From assembly GCA_019084245.1 (NCBI GenBank), contig JAHRFE010000026.1, positions 186,001 to 250,000 on the forward strand: a stretch of DNA of 64,000 nucleotides, in the 5' to 3' direction. A program made the translations under genes and the position numbers. The first letter of the stretch is position 1; every line of letters starts with the position of its first letter. Shown in pieces: positions 27,871 to 37,153 of this stretch. Under the pieces are notes generated by a model, which saw only the letters and a list, made by a program, of their open reading frames with translations, was not told where the DNA came from and did no database searches. This stretch comes from Hoeflea sp. Its GTDB lineage: Bacteria; Pseudomonadota; Alphaproteobacteria; Rhizobiales; Rhizobiaceae.

Positions 27871-28797
27871 CTATTTGGTGATGCTCAATTCACCCGGCGC
27901 GCCGCGCACGGCCCGGGTGGTTGAACTGGTTGCGATCAGAAGGATGAGGGTGAGCACGTAAGGCGCTGCGTAGGAGAGATAATAGCCCTTGGAGATGCCG
28001 ATCGACTGCAGCGCCGGACCGAGCGCGCCGGCCGCGCCGAAGAGCAGCGCCGCCCAGATGCAGTTCACCGGGTTCCAGCGCGCGAAAATCACAAGGGCCA
28101 CCGCCATCAGGCCCTGGCCGGAGGAGATGCCTTCGTTCCAGCTTCCGGGATAATAGAGCGACAGATAGGCCCCGCCGATGCCCGCGAGCGCGCCGCCGGC
28201 CGCCGTCGCCAGCAGGCGCACGCGGTCGACGCTGATGCCCATGGCGCGGGCTGCGTCCGAGCTGTCACCGACCACGCGGATGACGAGGCCGATGCGGGTG
28301 GAGCGGAACAGCCAGGCGATGAGAAAGGCGAGCGCAATGCCCACGACAAACAGCACATTGACCCGCAAGGCCGCCTCCACCTGCGGCGAGGAGGACCAGA
28401 AGCCCAGAGGAATCGCCGGCAGGTCGGGCGCCACCGGCTGGATGTAGGGCTTGCCGAAAAAGAAGGCGAGGCCCATGCCGAGCAGCATCAGCGCGATGCC
28501 GATGGCAATGTCGTTGACCCTGGGCAACTTGCAGACCCAGCCATGAAACAGGCCGAACACGGTTCCCGCCAGGGCCGCGGCGAGCACGCCGATCCAGGCC
28601 GAGTTGGTCTCATAGGCCACCGCGTAGCCGCTCATGGCGCCGAACACCAAGGTACCTTCGAGCCCCAGATTGATCCGGCCCGACCGCTCGGTCAGGCATT
28701 CGCCGAGGCTCACGAAGATGAACGGCGTGGAGACGCGGATGGCGCCGCCGATCATGGCGACAAGAACCGCCCAGAGTCCGAGATCACCTTCACCCAT
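27871..28797 (-). CDS. ABC transporter permease, BMP/RbsC type (second)
   Basis: 308-residue polytopic protein of the branched-chain/ribose permease superfamily. The stretch [20 protein letters not shown] and the later [20 protein letters not shown] are the family marks, the latter being the cytoplasmic loop contacting the ATPase. About nine membrane segments are apparent. It overlaps the first permease gene by 8 nt and precedes biuH by 11 nt. Together with the first permease it forms the membrane channel of the biuret-type importer. Confidence 0.9.
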   Translation of the reverse strand: MGEGDLGLWAVLVAMIGGAIRVSTPFIFVSLGECLTERSGRINLGLEGTLVFGAMSGYAVAYETNSAWIGVLAAALAGTVFGLFHGWVCKLPRVNDIAIGIALMLLGMGLAFFFGKPYIQPVAPDLPAIPLGFWSSSPQVEAALRVNVLFVVGIALAFLIAWLFRSTRIGLVIRVVGDSSDAARAMGISVDRVRLLATAAGGALAGIGGAYLSLYYPGSWNEGISSGQGLMAVALVIFARWNPVNCIWAALLFGAAGALGPALQSIGISKGYYLSYAAPYVLTLILLIATSSTTRAVRGAPGELSITK

Positions 28798-29914
28798 GGC
28801 TCTGTTTCCTCATGAGGCTTGAAAAGCTCAGACGGCCGGTGAAGGTCTCGCTGATCAGGATCGAAATGAACACGATGCCTTGCAGCACCAGGATGGTGGC
28901 GTCGGGCAGGTCCATGCGGCGCTGGATCAGGCCGCTTGAGGCTTCAAAACCGGCGAGAAGCACCGCCACCGGGATGATGGCCAGCATGTTGTGGCGGGCG
29001 AGGAAGGCGATCAGGATGCCGGTGAAGCCGTAGCCGCCGGCGAGCGAGCCGTTGGCGGAACCGTGCACGGCGGAGACTTCAAGCATGCCGGCGAGGCCCG
29101 CGAAGCCGCCGGCGAGCGCACAGAAGCCCGCCATCAGCCAGCCCACCGGCAGGCCCTGGATCTGCGCCGCGCGGATGTTGCCGCCGACGATGCGGGCGGA
29201 AAAGCCCCAGGTGGTGCGCTCGATCAGCACAAAGGAGAAAATGCAGGCCAGGATGCCGACCACCAGGCCCCAATGAATATCCCATCCCGGGATAGTGCCG
29301 ATGCGGTAGGCGGCTTCGAGCGGCGCGGTCGAGGGCTTGTTGAGGCTTGCCGGGTCGCGGAGCGGGCCTTCGACCAGATGGTTCATCAGCGCTATAGCGA
29401 TATAGGCGAGCAGCAGGCTCGAAATCGTTTCATTGACGCCGCGCTTGTAGCGCAGCGCGCCGACCATGCCGATCCAGACCCCGCCGACGCACATGGCGGA
29501 GACTGCCATGCCCACTATGCCCAGGGTCGATCCGAGGCCGGTCATGTGCATGCCGAACGCGCCGGCTGCCACGCCGCCCAGCACGATCGCCCCTTCCCCG
29601 CCAATGACGACGAGGCCGAGGCGGGCGGGGATGGCGACACACAACGCCGCCAGCAGCAGCGGTGACGTGCGCGCCAACGTGTTTTCCCAGGAAAATGCCG
29701 TGCCGAAGCCAGCCTTGAAGACCAGGCCGTAGAATTCAGCCGGCGACTTGCCGACCATCATCAGGAACAACGCGAACAGCGCGAGCCCCACCGCCAGCGC
29801 CCCGAGCGGCAGCGCGAAAGCCTCGATCTGCCGGTCAAGATGGCCCGGGGCCCGGGCGGCCCTTGCGGGAACGCCCTTCATGGGACCGGCGCTGACATTG
29901 GAATGTGCGGTCAT
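28790..29914 (-). CDS. ABC transporter permease, BMP/RbsC type (first)
   Basis: 374 residues. A charged ~30-residue N-terminal lead precedes about ten membrane segments. Family marks are LLLAALCVAIPARLGLVVIG, KRGVNETISSLLLAYIAIAL and the ATPase-contact loop VGGNIRAAQIQGLPVG. The ATG at 29914 has only a modest purine-rich stretch ahead. It lies 42 nt after the binding-protein gene. The ATPase, two permeases and binding protein form a complete importer, which in this operon probably supplies biuret-type nitrogen compounds. Confidence 0.9.
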   Translation of the reverse strand: MTAHSNVSAGPMKGVPARAARAPGHLDRQIEAFALPLGALAVGLALFALFLMMVGKSPAEFYGLVFKAGFGTAFSWENTLARTSPLLLAALCVAIPARLGLVVIGGEGAIVLGGVAAGAFGMHMTGLGSTLGIVGMAVSAMCVGGVWIGMVGALRYKRGVNETISSLLLAYIAIALMNHLVEGPLRDPASLNKPSTAPLEAAYRIGTIPGWDIHWGLVVGILACIFSFVLIERTTWGFSARIVGGNIRAAQIQGLPVGWLMAGFCALAGGFAGLAGMLEVSAVHGSANGSLAGGYGFTGILIAFLARHNMLAIIPVAVLLAGFEASSGLIQRRMDLPDATILVLQGIVFISILISETFTGRLSFSSLMRKQSHG

Positions 29915-29956
29915 GATCGCGCTTTCGCTTGGTTTGCTTTGGCTGCAGTGACAGGC

Positions 29957-31081
29957 TCAGGACAGCGAGCCGACCACCCCCTCGACCAGGTAGTTCATGC
30001 TCTCGAGCGCCACGTCGGTTTCGACAAAACTCTGGCCCGCCTCGGCGATGACATTTCCGCCATTGTCCTTGAGCGGGCCCTTGATGGCGGCGAAACCGCC
30101 CTTCAGGATCTCGGCCTTGACGGCTTCGAACTGGTTGCGCCCGGCTTCCGGCACGGCGGGACCGAGCGGGCTCATCTTGATGAACCCCTCAGCCAGGCCG
30201 CCGCGGACGAAATTGTCGATCATGCCGCCGTCGAGCGTGGTCTTGACCATGTCGGTGTAGACCTTGGCCCAGTTCCACTCGGCGCCGGTCAAGTATTTCT
30301 CCGGCGCCAGCGCGGTCTGGTCGGCGTGGTAGCCGCAGACGAAGGCGCCGCGGCCGGCTGCGGTCTCGATGACCACCTTGGGTCCATCGACATGGCAGGT
30401 GATGACGTCAACCCCCTGATCGGCCAGCGCATTGGTGGCTTCGGCCTCCTTGACGGCGAGCGACCATTCGCCGGTGAAGATCACCTGGCAGGTGATTTCC
30501 GGATCGACCGAGCGGGCGCCGAGCAGGAAGGAATTGATGTTGAGCAGCACCTGCGGGATCGGCTTGGCGGCAACGAAGCCGATCTTCTTGGTCTTGGTGG
30601 CGTGGGCGGCGGCGATGCCGTTCAGATACTGGCCCATGCCGATATAGCCGAAATAGGAGCCGACATGGGCTGGATGCTTGTCGGCGTTCCACATGCCGCC
30701 GGCATGCTGGAAGCGGACGCCGGGCTGCTTGGCGGCGACCTCGAGAATATGCGGATCGAAATAGCCGAAGGAGGTGGGGAACAGCAGGCTCGCGCCATCG
30801 AAGTTGATCATGCTTTCCATGGTCTTCTGGCAGTCGACCGTTTCGGGCACGTTCTCCTCTTCGATCACAGTGACGCTGTCCATGGCCTTGACTGCGGCGG
30901 CGCCCTCGGCGTGGGCCTGGTTGTAGCCGAAATCATCCTTGGCGCCGACATAGATGAAGCCGACGGTCAGGCCCGCGGCATAAGCCGGTACAGCGCTGAA
31001 GCCCGAGAGCGCGGAGACGCCCGCGAGCGCCGCTGCGCCCTTGATAAAGCCGCGGCGGCTGGGATGTAAAATCATGCTCAT
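29957..31081 (-). CDS. BMP-family ABC substrate-binding protein with Tat-type signal
   Basis: 374 residues from the ATG at 31081, with AGGAGAGG upstream. The leader SRRGFIKGAAALAG matches the twin-arginine consensus S-R-R-x-F-I-K, followed by a hydrophobic stretch ending PAYAA, so folded export by Tat is likely. The mature part is a PnrA/BMP-type periplasmic binding fold (GFIYVGAKDDFGYNQAHAEG). Such proteins usually bind nucleosides, but gene order points to biuret or a related urea condensate. First gene of the eight-gene operon, with the LysR gene divergent 167 nt away. Confidence 0.88.
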   Translation of the reverse strand: MSMILHPSRRGFIKGAAALAGVSALSGFSAVPAYAAGLTVGFIYVGAKDDFGYNQAHAEGAAAVKAMDSVTVIEEENVPETVDCQKTMESMINFDGASLLFPTSFGYFDPHILEVAAKQPGVRFQHAGGMWNADKHPAHVGSYFGYIGMGQYLNGIAAAHATKTKKIGFVAAKPIPQVLLNINSFLLGARSVDPEITCQVIFTGEWSLAVKEAEATNALADQGVDVITCHVDGPKVVIETAAGRGAFVCGYHADQTALAPEKYLTGAEWNWAKVYTDMVKTTLDGGMIDNFVRGGLAEGFIKMSPLGPAVPEAGRNQFEAVKAEILKGGFAAIKGPLKDNGGNVIAEAGQSFVETDVALESMNYLVEGVVGSLS

Positions 31082-31193
31082 GTGCCTCTCCTGTGCTCCA
31101 AAACGAGGAAAACCGATGTGCTCATCATTCTGTGAGCAACGACACGCGGGTTTCATGGCGGCAACGATGCACCACTGGAACCGAGAATGTCTT

Positions 31194-31208
31194 CTGCTAT
31201 ATTCGCAG
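31194..31208. promoter_or_regulatory. Candidate LysR operator of the biuret operon
   Basis: In the 167-nt gap between the divergent binding-protein and LysR genes is CTGC-TATATTC-GCAG, a perfect 4-base inverted repeat with 7-nt spacer. It contains TGC-N7-GCA and thus fits T-N11-A. It is the clearest dyad in the gap and lies 41 bp before the LysR start used here. Binding by that regulator is inferred. Confidence 0.45.
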
Positions 31209-31248
31209 CAAGGTGATGCAAGATTTGCAGCAGTCGGGAGCGCACGAG

Positions 31249-32196
31249 ATGAGGCATCTGACCACATTCGAATATGTCGATGCGGTGGCGCGCATGGGCT
31301 CGATCCGGGGCGCGGCGGAGGTTCTGGCCATCACCTCGACAGCGCTCAACCGGCGTATTCTGGCTCTGGAGGATGAGCTGGGCGTGCAGATCTTCGAACG
31401 CCTGCCGCGCGGGGTCAGGCTGTCGAGCGCGGGCGAACTGCTGATCCACCACATCCGAACGCAGATCGTCGACATGGACCGGGTCAAATCACAGATTGCC
31501 GATCTCTCCGGCGTGCGCCGCGGCAATGTCTCGATCGCCTGCAGCCAGGCGCTGCTGCCCTATTTCCTGCCCGAGCAGATCACAGACTATCGAAGGCTGC
31601 ATCCGGGTGTCCGGTTTGGCGTCTATCTGCGCGACCGGGCGGCGGCGGAAAAGGCCATCGCCGATCTGGAGGCAGATCTGGCGCTGGTGTTCGAGCCGGT
31701 GCGGATGGCCGAGTTTCAGACCATCCACGCCGTGCCGCAGCAGATCCATGCGGTGATGACAGAGAACCATCCGCTCGCGGGACACGAGACATTGCGGCTC
31801 AAGGAATGCCTGCTGTATCCGGTGGCAATGCCGACCCGTTCCTATGGCGTGCGCTACCTGATCGAACGCGCGCTGGTGGGATCCAACATGTCGTTCGAGC
31901 CGGTGGTTGAGTCCGACAGTTTCGAATTCCTGCGCAACCACGCCGCCGCGGAAGGCATTATCTCGTTCCAGATCCCGATCGGCCTGCCACCGAACGGCGT
32001 CATCCCCGGCGTCATCACAAGGCCGGTGGACAGCCGCGATGTGCCCGCGGGCCTGATTTATCTCGGCCAGCTCCGCGGCCGCAGCCTGCCGGTCGCCACC
32101 GCCCGCTTCGTCGACCAGATCGTCAAGGTGATGGAACAGCGCTATCCGCGCGACGGCCTGCTGCCTGCGAGAGGGTGGAGCGGCGGGAAGATGTGA
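31249..32196 (+). CDS. LysR-type regulator of the biuret operon
   Basis: 315 residues from the ATG at 31249 (MRHLTTFEYVDAV), with GGGAG ahead; an in-frame ATG at 31216 adds 11 residues. N-terminal winged HTH: GSIRGAAEVLAITSTALNRR with IFERLPRGVRLSSAGELL. The effector domain starts near residue 90 (GNVSIACSQALLPYFLP). It is divergent from the biuret importer/hydrolase operon and is probably its activator. Its 3' end faces lipA 32 nt away. Confidence 0.86.
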   Translation: MRHLTTFEYVDAVARMGSIRGAAEVLAITSTALNRRILALEDELGVQIFERLPRGVRLSSAGELLIHHIRTQIVDMDRVKSQIADLSGVRRGNVSIACSQALLPYFLPEQITDYRRLHPGVRFGVYLRDRAAAEKAIADLEADLALVFEPVRMAEFQTIHAVPQQIHAVMTENHPLAGHETLRLKECLLYPVAMPTRSYGVRYLIERALVGSNMSFEPVVESDSFEFLRNHAAAEGIISFQIPIGLPPNGVIPGVITRPVDSRDVPAGLIYLGQLRGRSLPVATARFVDQIVKVMEQRYPRDGLLPARGWSGGKM

Positions 32197-32228
32197 GGGT
32201 CACGTTTCCGCAACGCCCTTCGCAGGAA

Positions 32229-33197
32229 CTACACAGCCGCCAGCAGCTTCTTTTCCCGATTGGCCTTCAGCCTGGCGAAATCGTCGCCGGCGTGGTGCGA
32301 GGAGCGGGTCAGCGGGCTTGAGGCCACCATCAGGAAGCCCTTGGTGTAGGCGATTTTCTCGTAGCTCTTGAATTCCTCGGGCGTGACGAAGCTCATCACC
32401 TCGTGGTGCTTGCGGGTCGGCTGCAGGTACTGGCCGATGGTGATGAAATCGACATCGGCGGTTCTGAGATCATCCATCAGTTGCAGCACTTCATTGCGCT
32501 CTTCACCCAGGCCCACCATGATGCCCGACTTGGTGAACATCGTCGGGTCGAGTTCCTTGACCCGCTGCAGAAGCCGCAGCGAATGGAAATAACGCGCGCC
32601 GGGGCGGACGGTGAGGTAGTTGCCGGGCACGGTCTCGAGATTGTGGTTGAAGACGTCGGGTTTCGCCGCAACCACGCGTTCGAGCGCACCGGGCTTGCGC
32701 AAAAAGTCCGGCGTCAGGATCTCGATCGTCGTCTCGGGCGAGGCTTCGCGGACGGCCCATATCACCTGTTCGAAATGCTCGGCGCCGCCGTCGGCCAGGT
32801 CGTCGCGGTCGACGGAGGTGATGACAACGTGGTTCAAGCCCATTTCGCGCACCGCCCGGGCGACATTCTCGGGCTCGTTCGGATCGAGCGCGTTGGGCAG
32901 GCCGGTAATCACGTTGCAGAAGGCGCAGGCGCGGGTGCAGATCTCGCCCATGATCATGAAGGTGGCGTGCTTCTTGTCCCAGCACTCGCCGATATTGGGG
33001 CAGCCGGCTTCCTCGCATACGGTGACCAGATTGTTGGCCTTCACGATGGCGCGGGTTTCCTGGTAGCCCTTGGAATTGGGCGCCTTGACCCGGATCCAGT
33101 CCGGCTTGCGCTTGACCTCGGTGTCCGGCCGCTTCTGCTTCTCGGGATGGCGCACGCGCTTGGGGACCGGTGCGGTGGTGTCGAGGATCGTGACCAT
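32229..33197 (-). CDS. lipA: Lipoyl synthase
   Basis: 322 residues from the ATG at 33197. Radical-SAM enzyme that inserts two sulphurs into protein-bound octanoyl groups, making the lipoyl cofactor of the PDH E2 and E1-beta proteins encoded nearby. Both clusters are visible: the auxiliary [12 protein letters not shown] pattern (C-x4-C-x5-C) and the SAM-cluster CTRACAFC (C-x3-C-x2-C). The C-terminal [13 protein letters not shown] is also standard. The start codon shares its A with the stop of darG (TGATG), so lipA is translationally coupled to a toxin-antitoxin gene. Confidence 0.97.
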   Translation of the reverse strand: MVTILDTTAPVPKRVRHPEKQKRPDTEVKRKPDWIRVKAPNSKGYQETRAIVKANNLVTVCEEAGCPNIGECWDKKHATFMIMGEICTRACAFCNVITGLPNALDPNEPENVARAVREMGLNHVVITSVDRDDLADGGAEHFEQVIWAVREASPETTIEILTPDFLRKPGALERVVAAKPDVFNHNLETVPGNYLTVRPGARYFHSLRLLQRVKELDPTMFTKSGIMVGLGEERNEVLQLMDDLRTADVDFITIGQYLQPTRKHHEVMSFVTPEEFKSYEKIAYTKGFLMVASSPLTRSSHHAGDDFARLKANREKKLLAAV

Positions 33198-34231
33198 CAG
33201 TTTATCCAACTCTCTTTTTTCAAACGATCGAAAGCTATTTCGATCTGGCGCGGCGAAAAGCGTTGCTTGCGGTCGTTCCATGCATACACTTTGGCGACAG
33301 CGTCATCGGCGCTGACCGCGCTTTCGCGCTTCACCACCCAATGAACCGTCGCTAGCAGTTCGAGACCGAACGGTGTTTCGAAACCTTCGACTAGATTGCC
33401 GACCCGATCAAAACGGGAAACGGTTTCGCGCTTGTCAGCAAGGAAAGCTTCCGCATCCTTCACCGCGCCTGGCACCAACTCGATTTGTTTGTCTGGCGCG
33501 TCGCCGCCATCGGCATATCCCGCCACAAGGTGGCCTTCGACCGCACGCAAGACGTGGCGCAGGTTCTCCGCATAGGGGCCGTAAGCTGCCTTTGCATATT
33601 GCAGGCGCAATGGTTCCCCAGCCTCCTGCATGAAGTACATAAGCTTATGGACTTCGAGTAGCGACACGAATGGGTCCATCAGTCCACCGAGATACCGGTT
33701 TATGAGCACGACGAGTGCTGCGCGTCCCGGGCTCATAGTCGGAACCTCGCGCGCCTTCGTGGCCACGGGTGCGCTGTTCGGCTCGAACACGATCACCTGA
33801 AGCTCATAGAGTCCGCGCAGGGCCTCGACTATGCGCGGGCGCACGTCGACCCAGTTGAGCCCGCCAAGGCCGCTGCCGAGCGGCGGGATCGCGATTGATC
33901 GGATGCCGCGGGTGCGGATCTCTTCGACCAGCGCTTTAAGCCCCGAGTCGATGTCTTCCATCCGGCTCTTGCCGCGCCAATGGCGCTTTGTCGGGAAGTT
34001 GATGATGAACTTCGGGTTCGTCAACGTCCGCGTCTCGAAAACAAACATCTTGCCCGGCTGCACTTCGTCGCGCCCGCAGGCGGCTTCGTAAGCCTTGAAG
34101 TTTTCCGGGAAATCGTTCTTGAACTGAAGGGCGATGCCGCGGCCCATGATGCCGACGCAGTTGACCGTATTGACGAGCGCTTCCGCGTCTGCCCCCAAGA
34201 TGTCACCTGTTTTGAATTCGATCATCGCCAT
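33197..34231 (-). CDS. darG: DarG antitoxin, macro-domain ADP-ribosylglycohydrolase
   Basis: 344 residues, the size of DarG proteins. The N-terminal macro domain has [17 protein letters not shown] followed by [12 protein letters not shown] and [12 protein letters not shown], the ADP-ribose-binding loops; the ~190-residue C-terminal domain ([10 protein letters not shown]-like stretch, [12 protein letters not shown]) is the part that binds the toxin in known DarTG pairs. It removes ADP-ribose from thymidines in DNA. It lies 6 nt downstream of darT and ends on the lipA start codon. Base composition is less GC-rich than the flanking PDH genes. Confidence 0.9.
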   Translation of the reverse strand: MAMIEFKTGDILGADAEALVNTVNCVGIMGRGIALQFKNDFPENFKAYEAACGRDEVQPGKMFVFETRTLTNPKFIINFPTKRHWRGKSRMEDIDSGLKALVEEIRTRGIRSIAIPPLGSGLGGLNWVDVRPRIVEALRGLYELQVIVFEPNSAPVATKAREVPTMSPGRAALVVLINRYLGGLMDPFVSLLEVHKLMYFMQEAGEPLRLQYAKAAYGPYAENLRHVLRAVEGHLVAGYADGGDAPDKQIELVPGAVKDAEAFLADKRETVSRFDRVGNLVEGFETPFGLELLATVHWVVKRESAVSADDAVAKVYAWNDRKQRFSPRQIEIAFDRLKKESWIN

Positions 34232-34237
34232 CTTCCC

Positions 34238-34879
34238 TCAATAGTACCAATCTCTTTTAATTTCGATCCTCGGTCTGTGCCTCGCACTGTGCATCGCGTC
34301 CGAAACCCTTGAGACGATCCCTTGCGAATGTACACCAATGCGCTCGACCAGATGCCAGGGTAAAGAATGCTGGACGAGAAACTCGGACTGCTTGGCTTCT
34401 TTGACGTCCGCCGGGCGAAAATCGGTTGCCGCCACAGCGTCCCAATTGATATCGCCCAGTCGATCCAGACCCGCCCGGAACTGCGTATAGACCGCACCCG
34501 CATTCGACAACGAGAAGGCCCAACGCCGTCCATTCGCCTCCGCCCATTGAACGACCTCTTGAAGATCGGCCTCAAGATGGATGATCGGCTGCTGCCCGCC
34601 CCTATAGTCAAGCTCGGGATGGTTCGCGCAATGGATCACGTATAGCATAATTGAACGTGAACAAAAATAGAACGGTACAAATTGGCCGACGGTCAGTTCG
34701 GCATGGCATGATACTGGAAGTTGCATCCGCCGCTGTTTGATGCTGCTCATACCGATAGCGGTTCCGCCTTGCCGCTGAACCATATCCGCATCCGACCATA
34801 GGAACCCGTCCGTGATGATCGAAGCAAGATTGTCCACATGAACGATATGATAGATTTTGGGTTGGGCGGGTACGGGCAT
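34238..34879 (-). CDS. darT: DarT toxin, DNA ADP-ribosyltransferase (DUF4433)
   Basis: 213 residues, full family length. It starts KIYHIVHVDNLASII (NAD-binding region), then IKQRRMQLPV, VGQFVPFYFCSRSIMLYVI, the glycohydrolase-free active region with the catalytic Glu in EAKQSEFLV, and ends IEIKRDWYY, as known DarT proteins do. It transfers ADP-ribose from NAD+ to thymidine in single-stranded DNA. The start is 4 nt after the glsB stop without a clear ribosome site, so expression may depend on coupling to glsB. The sequence has AT-rich patches (for example near 34640-34680), consistent with acquisition. Confidence 0.92.
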   Translation of the reverse strand: MPVPAQPKIYHIVHVDNLASIITDGFLWSDADMVQRQGGTAIGMSSIKQRRMQLPVSCHAELTVGQFVPFYFCSRSIMLYVIHCANHPELDYRGGQQPIIHLEADLQEVVQWAEANGRRWAFSLSNAGAVYTQFRAGLDRLGDINWDAVAATDFRPADVKEAKQSEFLVQHSLPWHLVERIGVHSQGIVSRVSDAMHSARHRPRIEIKRDWYY

Positions 34880-34883
34880 GCGT

Positions 34884-35159
34884 CTAGCCGCGCTTGGCGC
34901 GGCCGAAGATCCACAGAATCAGGATTGCGCCGGCGATAGCGACGATCAGGTTTCCGGCAAATCCGTAATAGTTGATGTTGAGCACGCCGGCGAGCGCGCC
35001 GCCGACAAAGGATCCGGCGATGCCGACCAGCATGTTGGTGAGCAGCCCGTGGTCGCGGTTCATGGCGCGTTCAGCGACATAGCCGGCGATGACGCCGATC
35101 AGCAGCAGGCCGAAGAAGCCTACGCCCGGCATCGACATGATTCCCATCTGATGTTCCAT
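34884..35159 (-). CDS. GlsB/YeaQ/YmgE-family small membrane protein
   Basis: 91 residues from the ATG at 35159. Three membrane helices with the family pattern FFGLLLIGVIAGYVAERAM, then LVGIAGSFVGGALAG and a last helix ending FGRAKRG. Known as transglycosylase-associated or stress-inducible proteins, without a defined activity. It lies between lpdA and darT, with 150 nt to lpdA. The first member of the glsB-darT-darG-lipA string, so its promoter may drive darTG and lipA. Confidence 0.85.
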   Translation of the reverse strand: MEHQMGIMSMPGVGFFGLLLIGVIAGYVAERAMNRDHGLLTNMLVGIAGSFVGGALAGVLNINYYGFAGNLIVAIAGAILILWIFGRAKRG

Positions 35160-35309
35160 CACCGTTGGTCTCCCGTGGTCGCGCTTCGGGGCGCGTCCGT
35201 TGCAGTACATGTAAGCCCCCGCAGCGGTCCCATCAATGCCCGCGCGACGGTCCAGGGCCCGATCGCCGCCCGGCCCGCCATCCGGCGAGGCATGGGCAGG
35301 GCTCGCGGT

Positions 35310-36755
35310 TCAAGCGTTCAATGCCCGCCCATAGGCGTCGAGCACGCTCTCCTTCAGCGTCTCCGAGATTGTCGGATGCGGGAAGATGGTGTGGATCAGC
35401 TCTTCCTCGGTTGTCTCGAGGTTCATCGCCACGACAAAACCCTGGATCAGCTCGGTGACTTCGGCGCCGACGAGATGGGCGCCGATGAGTTCGCCGGTCT
35501 TGGTGTCGAAGATCGTCTTGACCATGCCCTGGTCTTCACCCAGCGCAATCGCCTTGCCATTGGCGACAAAGGGGAAACGGCCGACGCGGATGTCGCGGCC
35601 CTGTTCCTTGGCTTTCGCTTCGGTGAGGCCGACGCTGGCCACCTGCGGGTTGCAATAGGTGCAGCCGGGGATCTTGAGCTTGTCCATCGGATGGACATTC
35701 TTGAGGCCGGCGATCTTCTCGACGCAGATCACCGCCTCGTGCTCGGCCTTGTGCGCCAGCATCGGCGGACCCGCGACATCGCCGATTGCATAGATGCCCT
35801 TGACGTTGGTGTTGCCGTAGCCGTCGATGACGATGCAGCCGCGGTCGGTCTTCACGCCCAGATCTTCAAGCCCGAGATCCTCGATGTTGCCCTGCACGCC
35901 GACGGCGGAGATCATCCGGTCGGCGGTGATCTTCTCGACCTTGCCGTCCTTGAGTTCGACATGGGCGGTGATCGAATCGGTGCCCTTCTCGACCTTGGTG
36001 ACCTTGGCCTCGAGCAGGATCTTCATGCCCTGCTTGTCGAACTGCTTCTTGGCGAAGGCGGAGATCTCGGCATCCTCGACCGGCATCACGGTCTTCATCA
36101 CTTCGACCACGGTCACGTCGACGCCCATGGTGCGGTAGAACGAGGCGAATTCGATGCCGATGGCGCCCGAGCCCATGACCAGCAGCGATTTCGGCATCTT
36201 CTCGGGCTTCATCGCCTCGAAATAGGTCCAGATCAGCTTGCCGTCGGGCTCGATGCCCGGCAACGCGCGGGGACGCGCGCCGGTGGCGACGATGATGTGC
36301 TTGGCTTTGTAGGTGCCCTCGCCCAGCGTGGTCTTGGGGATCGGGCCCTGCGGCTCGACGATCTTCTTCTTGGTCTTCGCGACCACGATCTCGCCCGGCT
36401 TGGTGAGCTTTGCCTCGCCCCAGATGATGTCGACCTTGTTCTTCTTCATCAGGAACCCGACGCCGCCATTCATCCGCTCGGCGATGCCGCGCGAGCGCTT
36501 GACGATCGCCGCGATGTCGGGTGTTACGGTGCCTTCGAGCTTGAGGCCGTAGTTTTTGGCGTGTTCGGAAAGATGCAGCACTTCGGCCGATCTGAGCAGC
36601 GCCTTGGTCGGGATGCAGCCCCAGTTGGAGCAGATGCCAGCCAGATGCTCGCGTTCGACCACGGCCGTCTTCAGGCCCAGTTGGGCGGCACGGATGGCCG
36701 CGATGTAGCCGCCGGGGCCGGAACCGATGATGATCACGTCGTAAGTGTTTGACAC
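35310..36755 (-). CDS. lpdA: Dihydrolipoamide dehydrogenase (E3)
   Basis: 481-residue FAD enzyme that reoxidises dihydrolipoyl groups of the pyruvate dehydrogenase complex with NAD+. FAD fold DVIIIGSGPGGYIAAIRAAQ; redox disulphide C42/C47 in ICSNWGCIPTKALL; NAD fold LLVMGSGAIGIEFASF; FAD-binding AIGDVAGPPMLAHKA; C-terminal active-site HPTISE at the dimer interface. The CSNWGC variant is typical of the rhizobial PDH-linked Lpd. GGAGAC lies 10 nt before the ATG. It is separated from pdhC by four small genes. Confidence 0.97.
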   Translation of the reverse strand: MSNTYDVIIIGSGPGGYIAAIRAAQLGLKTAVVEREHLAGICSNWGCIPTKALLRSAEVLHLSEHAKNYGLKLEGTVTPDIAAIVKRSRGIAERMNGGVGFLMKKNKVDIIWGEAKLTKPGEIVVAKTKKKIVEPQGPIPKTTLGEGTYKAKHIIVATGARPRALPGIEPDGKLIWTYFEAMKPEKMPKSLLVMGSGAIGIEFASFYRTMGVDVTVVEVMKTVMPVEDAEISAFAKKQFDKQGMKILLEAKVTKVEKGTDSITAHVELKDGKVEKITADRMISAVGVQGNIEDLGLEDLGVKTDRGCIVIDGYGNTNVKGIYAIGDVAGPPMLAHKAEHEAVICVEKIAGLKNVHPMDKLKIPGCTYCNPQVASVGLTEAKAKEQGRDIRVGRFPFVANGKAIALGEDQGMVKTIFDTKTGELIGAHLVGAEVTELIQGFVVAMNLETTEEELIHTIFPHPTISETLKESVLDAYGRALNA

Positions 36756-36775
36756 GCCTTGTCTCCTTTAAAGTC

Positions 36776-36801
36776 AGGGCGGACGGATCACCATCCGCCC
36801 T
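36776..36801 (-). promoter_or_regulatory. Hairpin in the lpdA leader
   Basis: Perfect 8-bp arms AGGGCGGA / TCCGCCCT with a 10-nt loop lie between the DUF465 gene and lpdA, 20 nt before the lpdA start. No U-run follows on the transcribed strand, so a processing or partial attenuation site is as likely as a terminator. Confidence 0.4.
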
Positions 36802-36831
36802 GCCATCGTTACAGGGCGCGTCGGGTCCTTA

Positions 36832-37068
36832 TCAGGCCGTCAGCATCCCGTAGATTTCGTCCTTGAGCTTCAGGCGCTCCTTGCGCATCGATTCCATGTT
36901 GAAATCGTCCGTCGGCTCAATATTGGTTTCAGCGCGGTGAACCGCCCGGTTGATGTCGTGATAGGCGTCGAAAAGCTTGGCGAAATGGGCATCGCTCTGT
37001 TTCAGTTCGCTCATTTTTTCGACATGCTCGGGAAATTCCTCCGCCAGTTCGTGGGGCGTATGCGACAT
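36832..37068 (-). CDS. DUF465 / YdcH-like small protein
   Basis: 78 residues from the ATG at 37068, with AGGAG 7 nt upstream; a TTG one codon earlier is in frame. Helical protein with the family pattern of a long coiled coil: FAKLFDAYHDINRAVHRAE and a second helix MRKERLKLKDEIYGML. Role unknown. It lies between the SGNH hydrolase and lpdA in the PDH region. Confidence 0.85.
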   Translation of the reverse strand: MSHTPHELAEEFPEHVEKMSELKQSDAHFAKLFDAYHDINRAVHRAETNIEPTDDFNMESMRKERLKLKDEIYGMLTA

Positions 37069-37153
37069 CAATCATCTCCTCTGGTGTGTTTGATGACTGC
37101 ACTGTAACTGCCCCTGGTCCCTTTCCTCCTTGACCCTGGTCAATTGGTCCAAA

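Noticed and set aside
33197-34231. Macro-domain protein as an O-acetyl-ADP-ribose deacetylase unrelated to a toxin
   Set aside because: The DarT gene directly upstream and the ~190-residue C-terminal extension make DarG the better call.
34857-36752. 631-codon + strand frame opposite lpdA
   Set aside because: LpdA on the minus strand is unequivocal. The + frame is low-complexity, His/Asp/Gly-rich and typical of antisense shadows.
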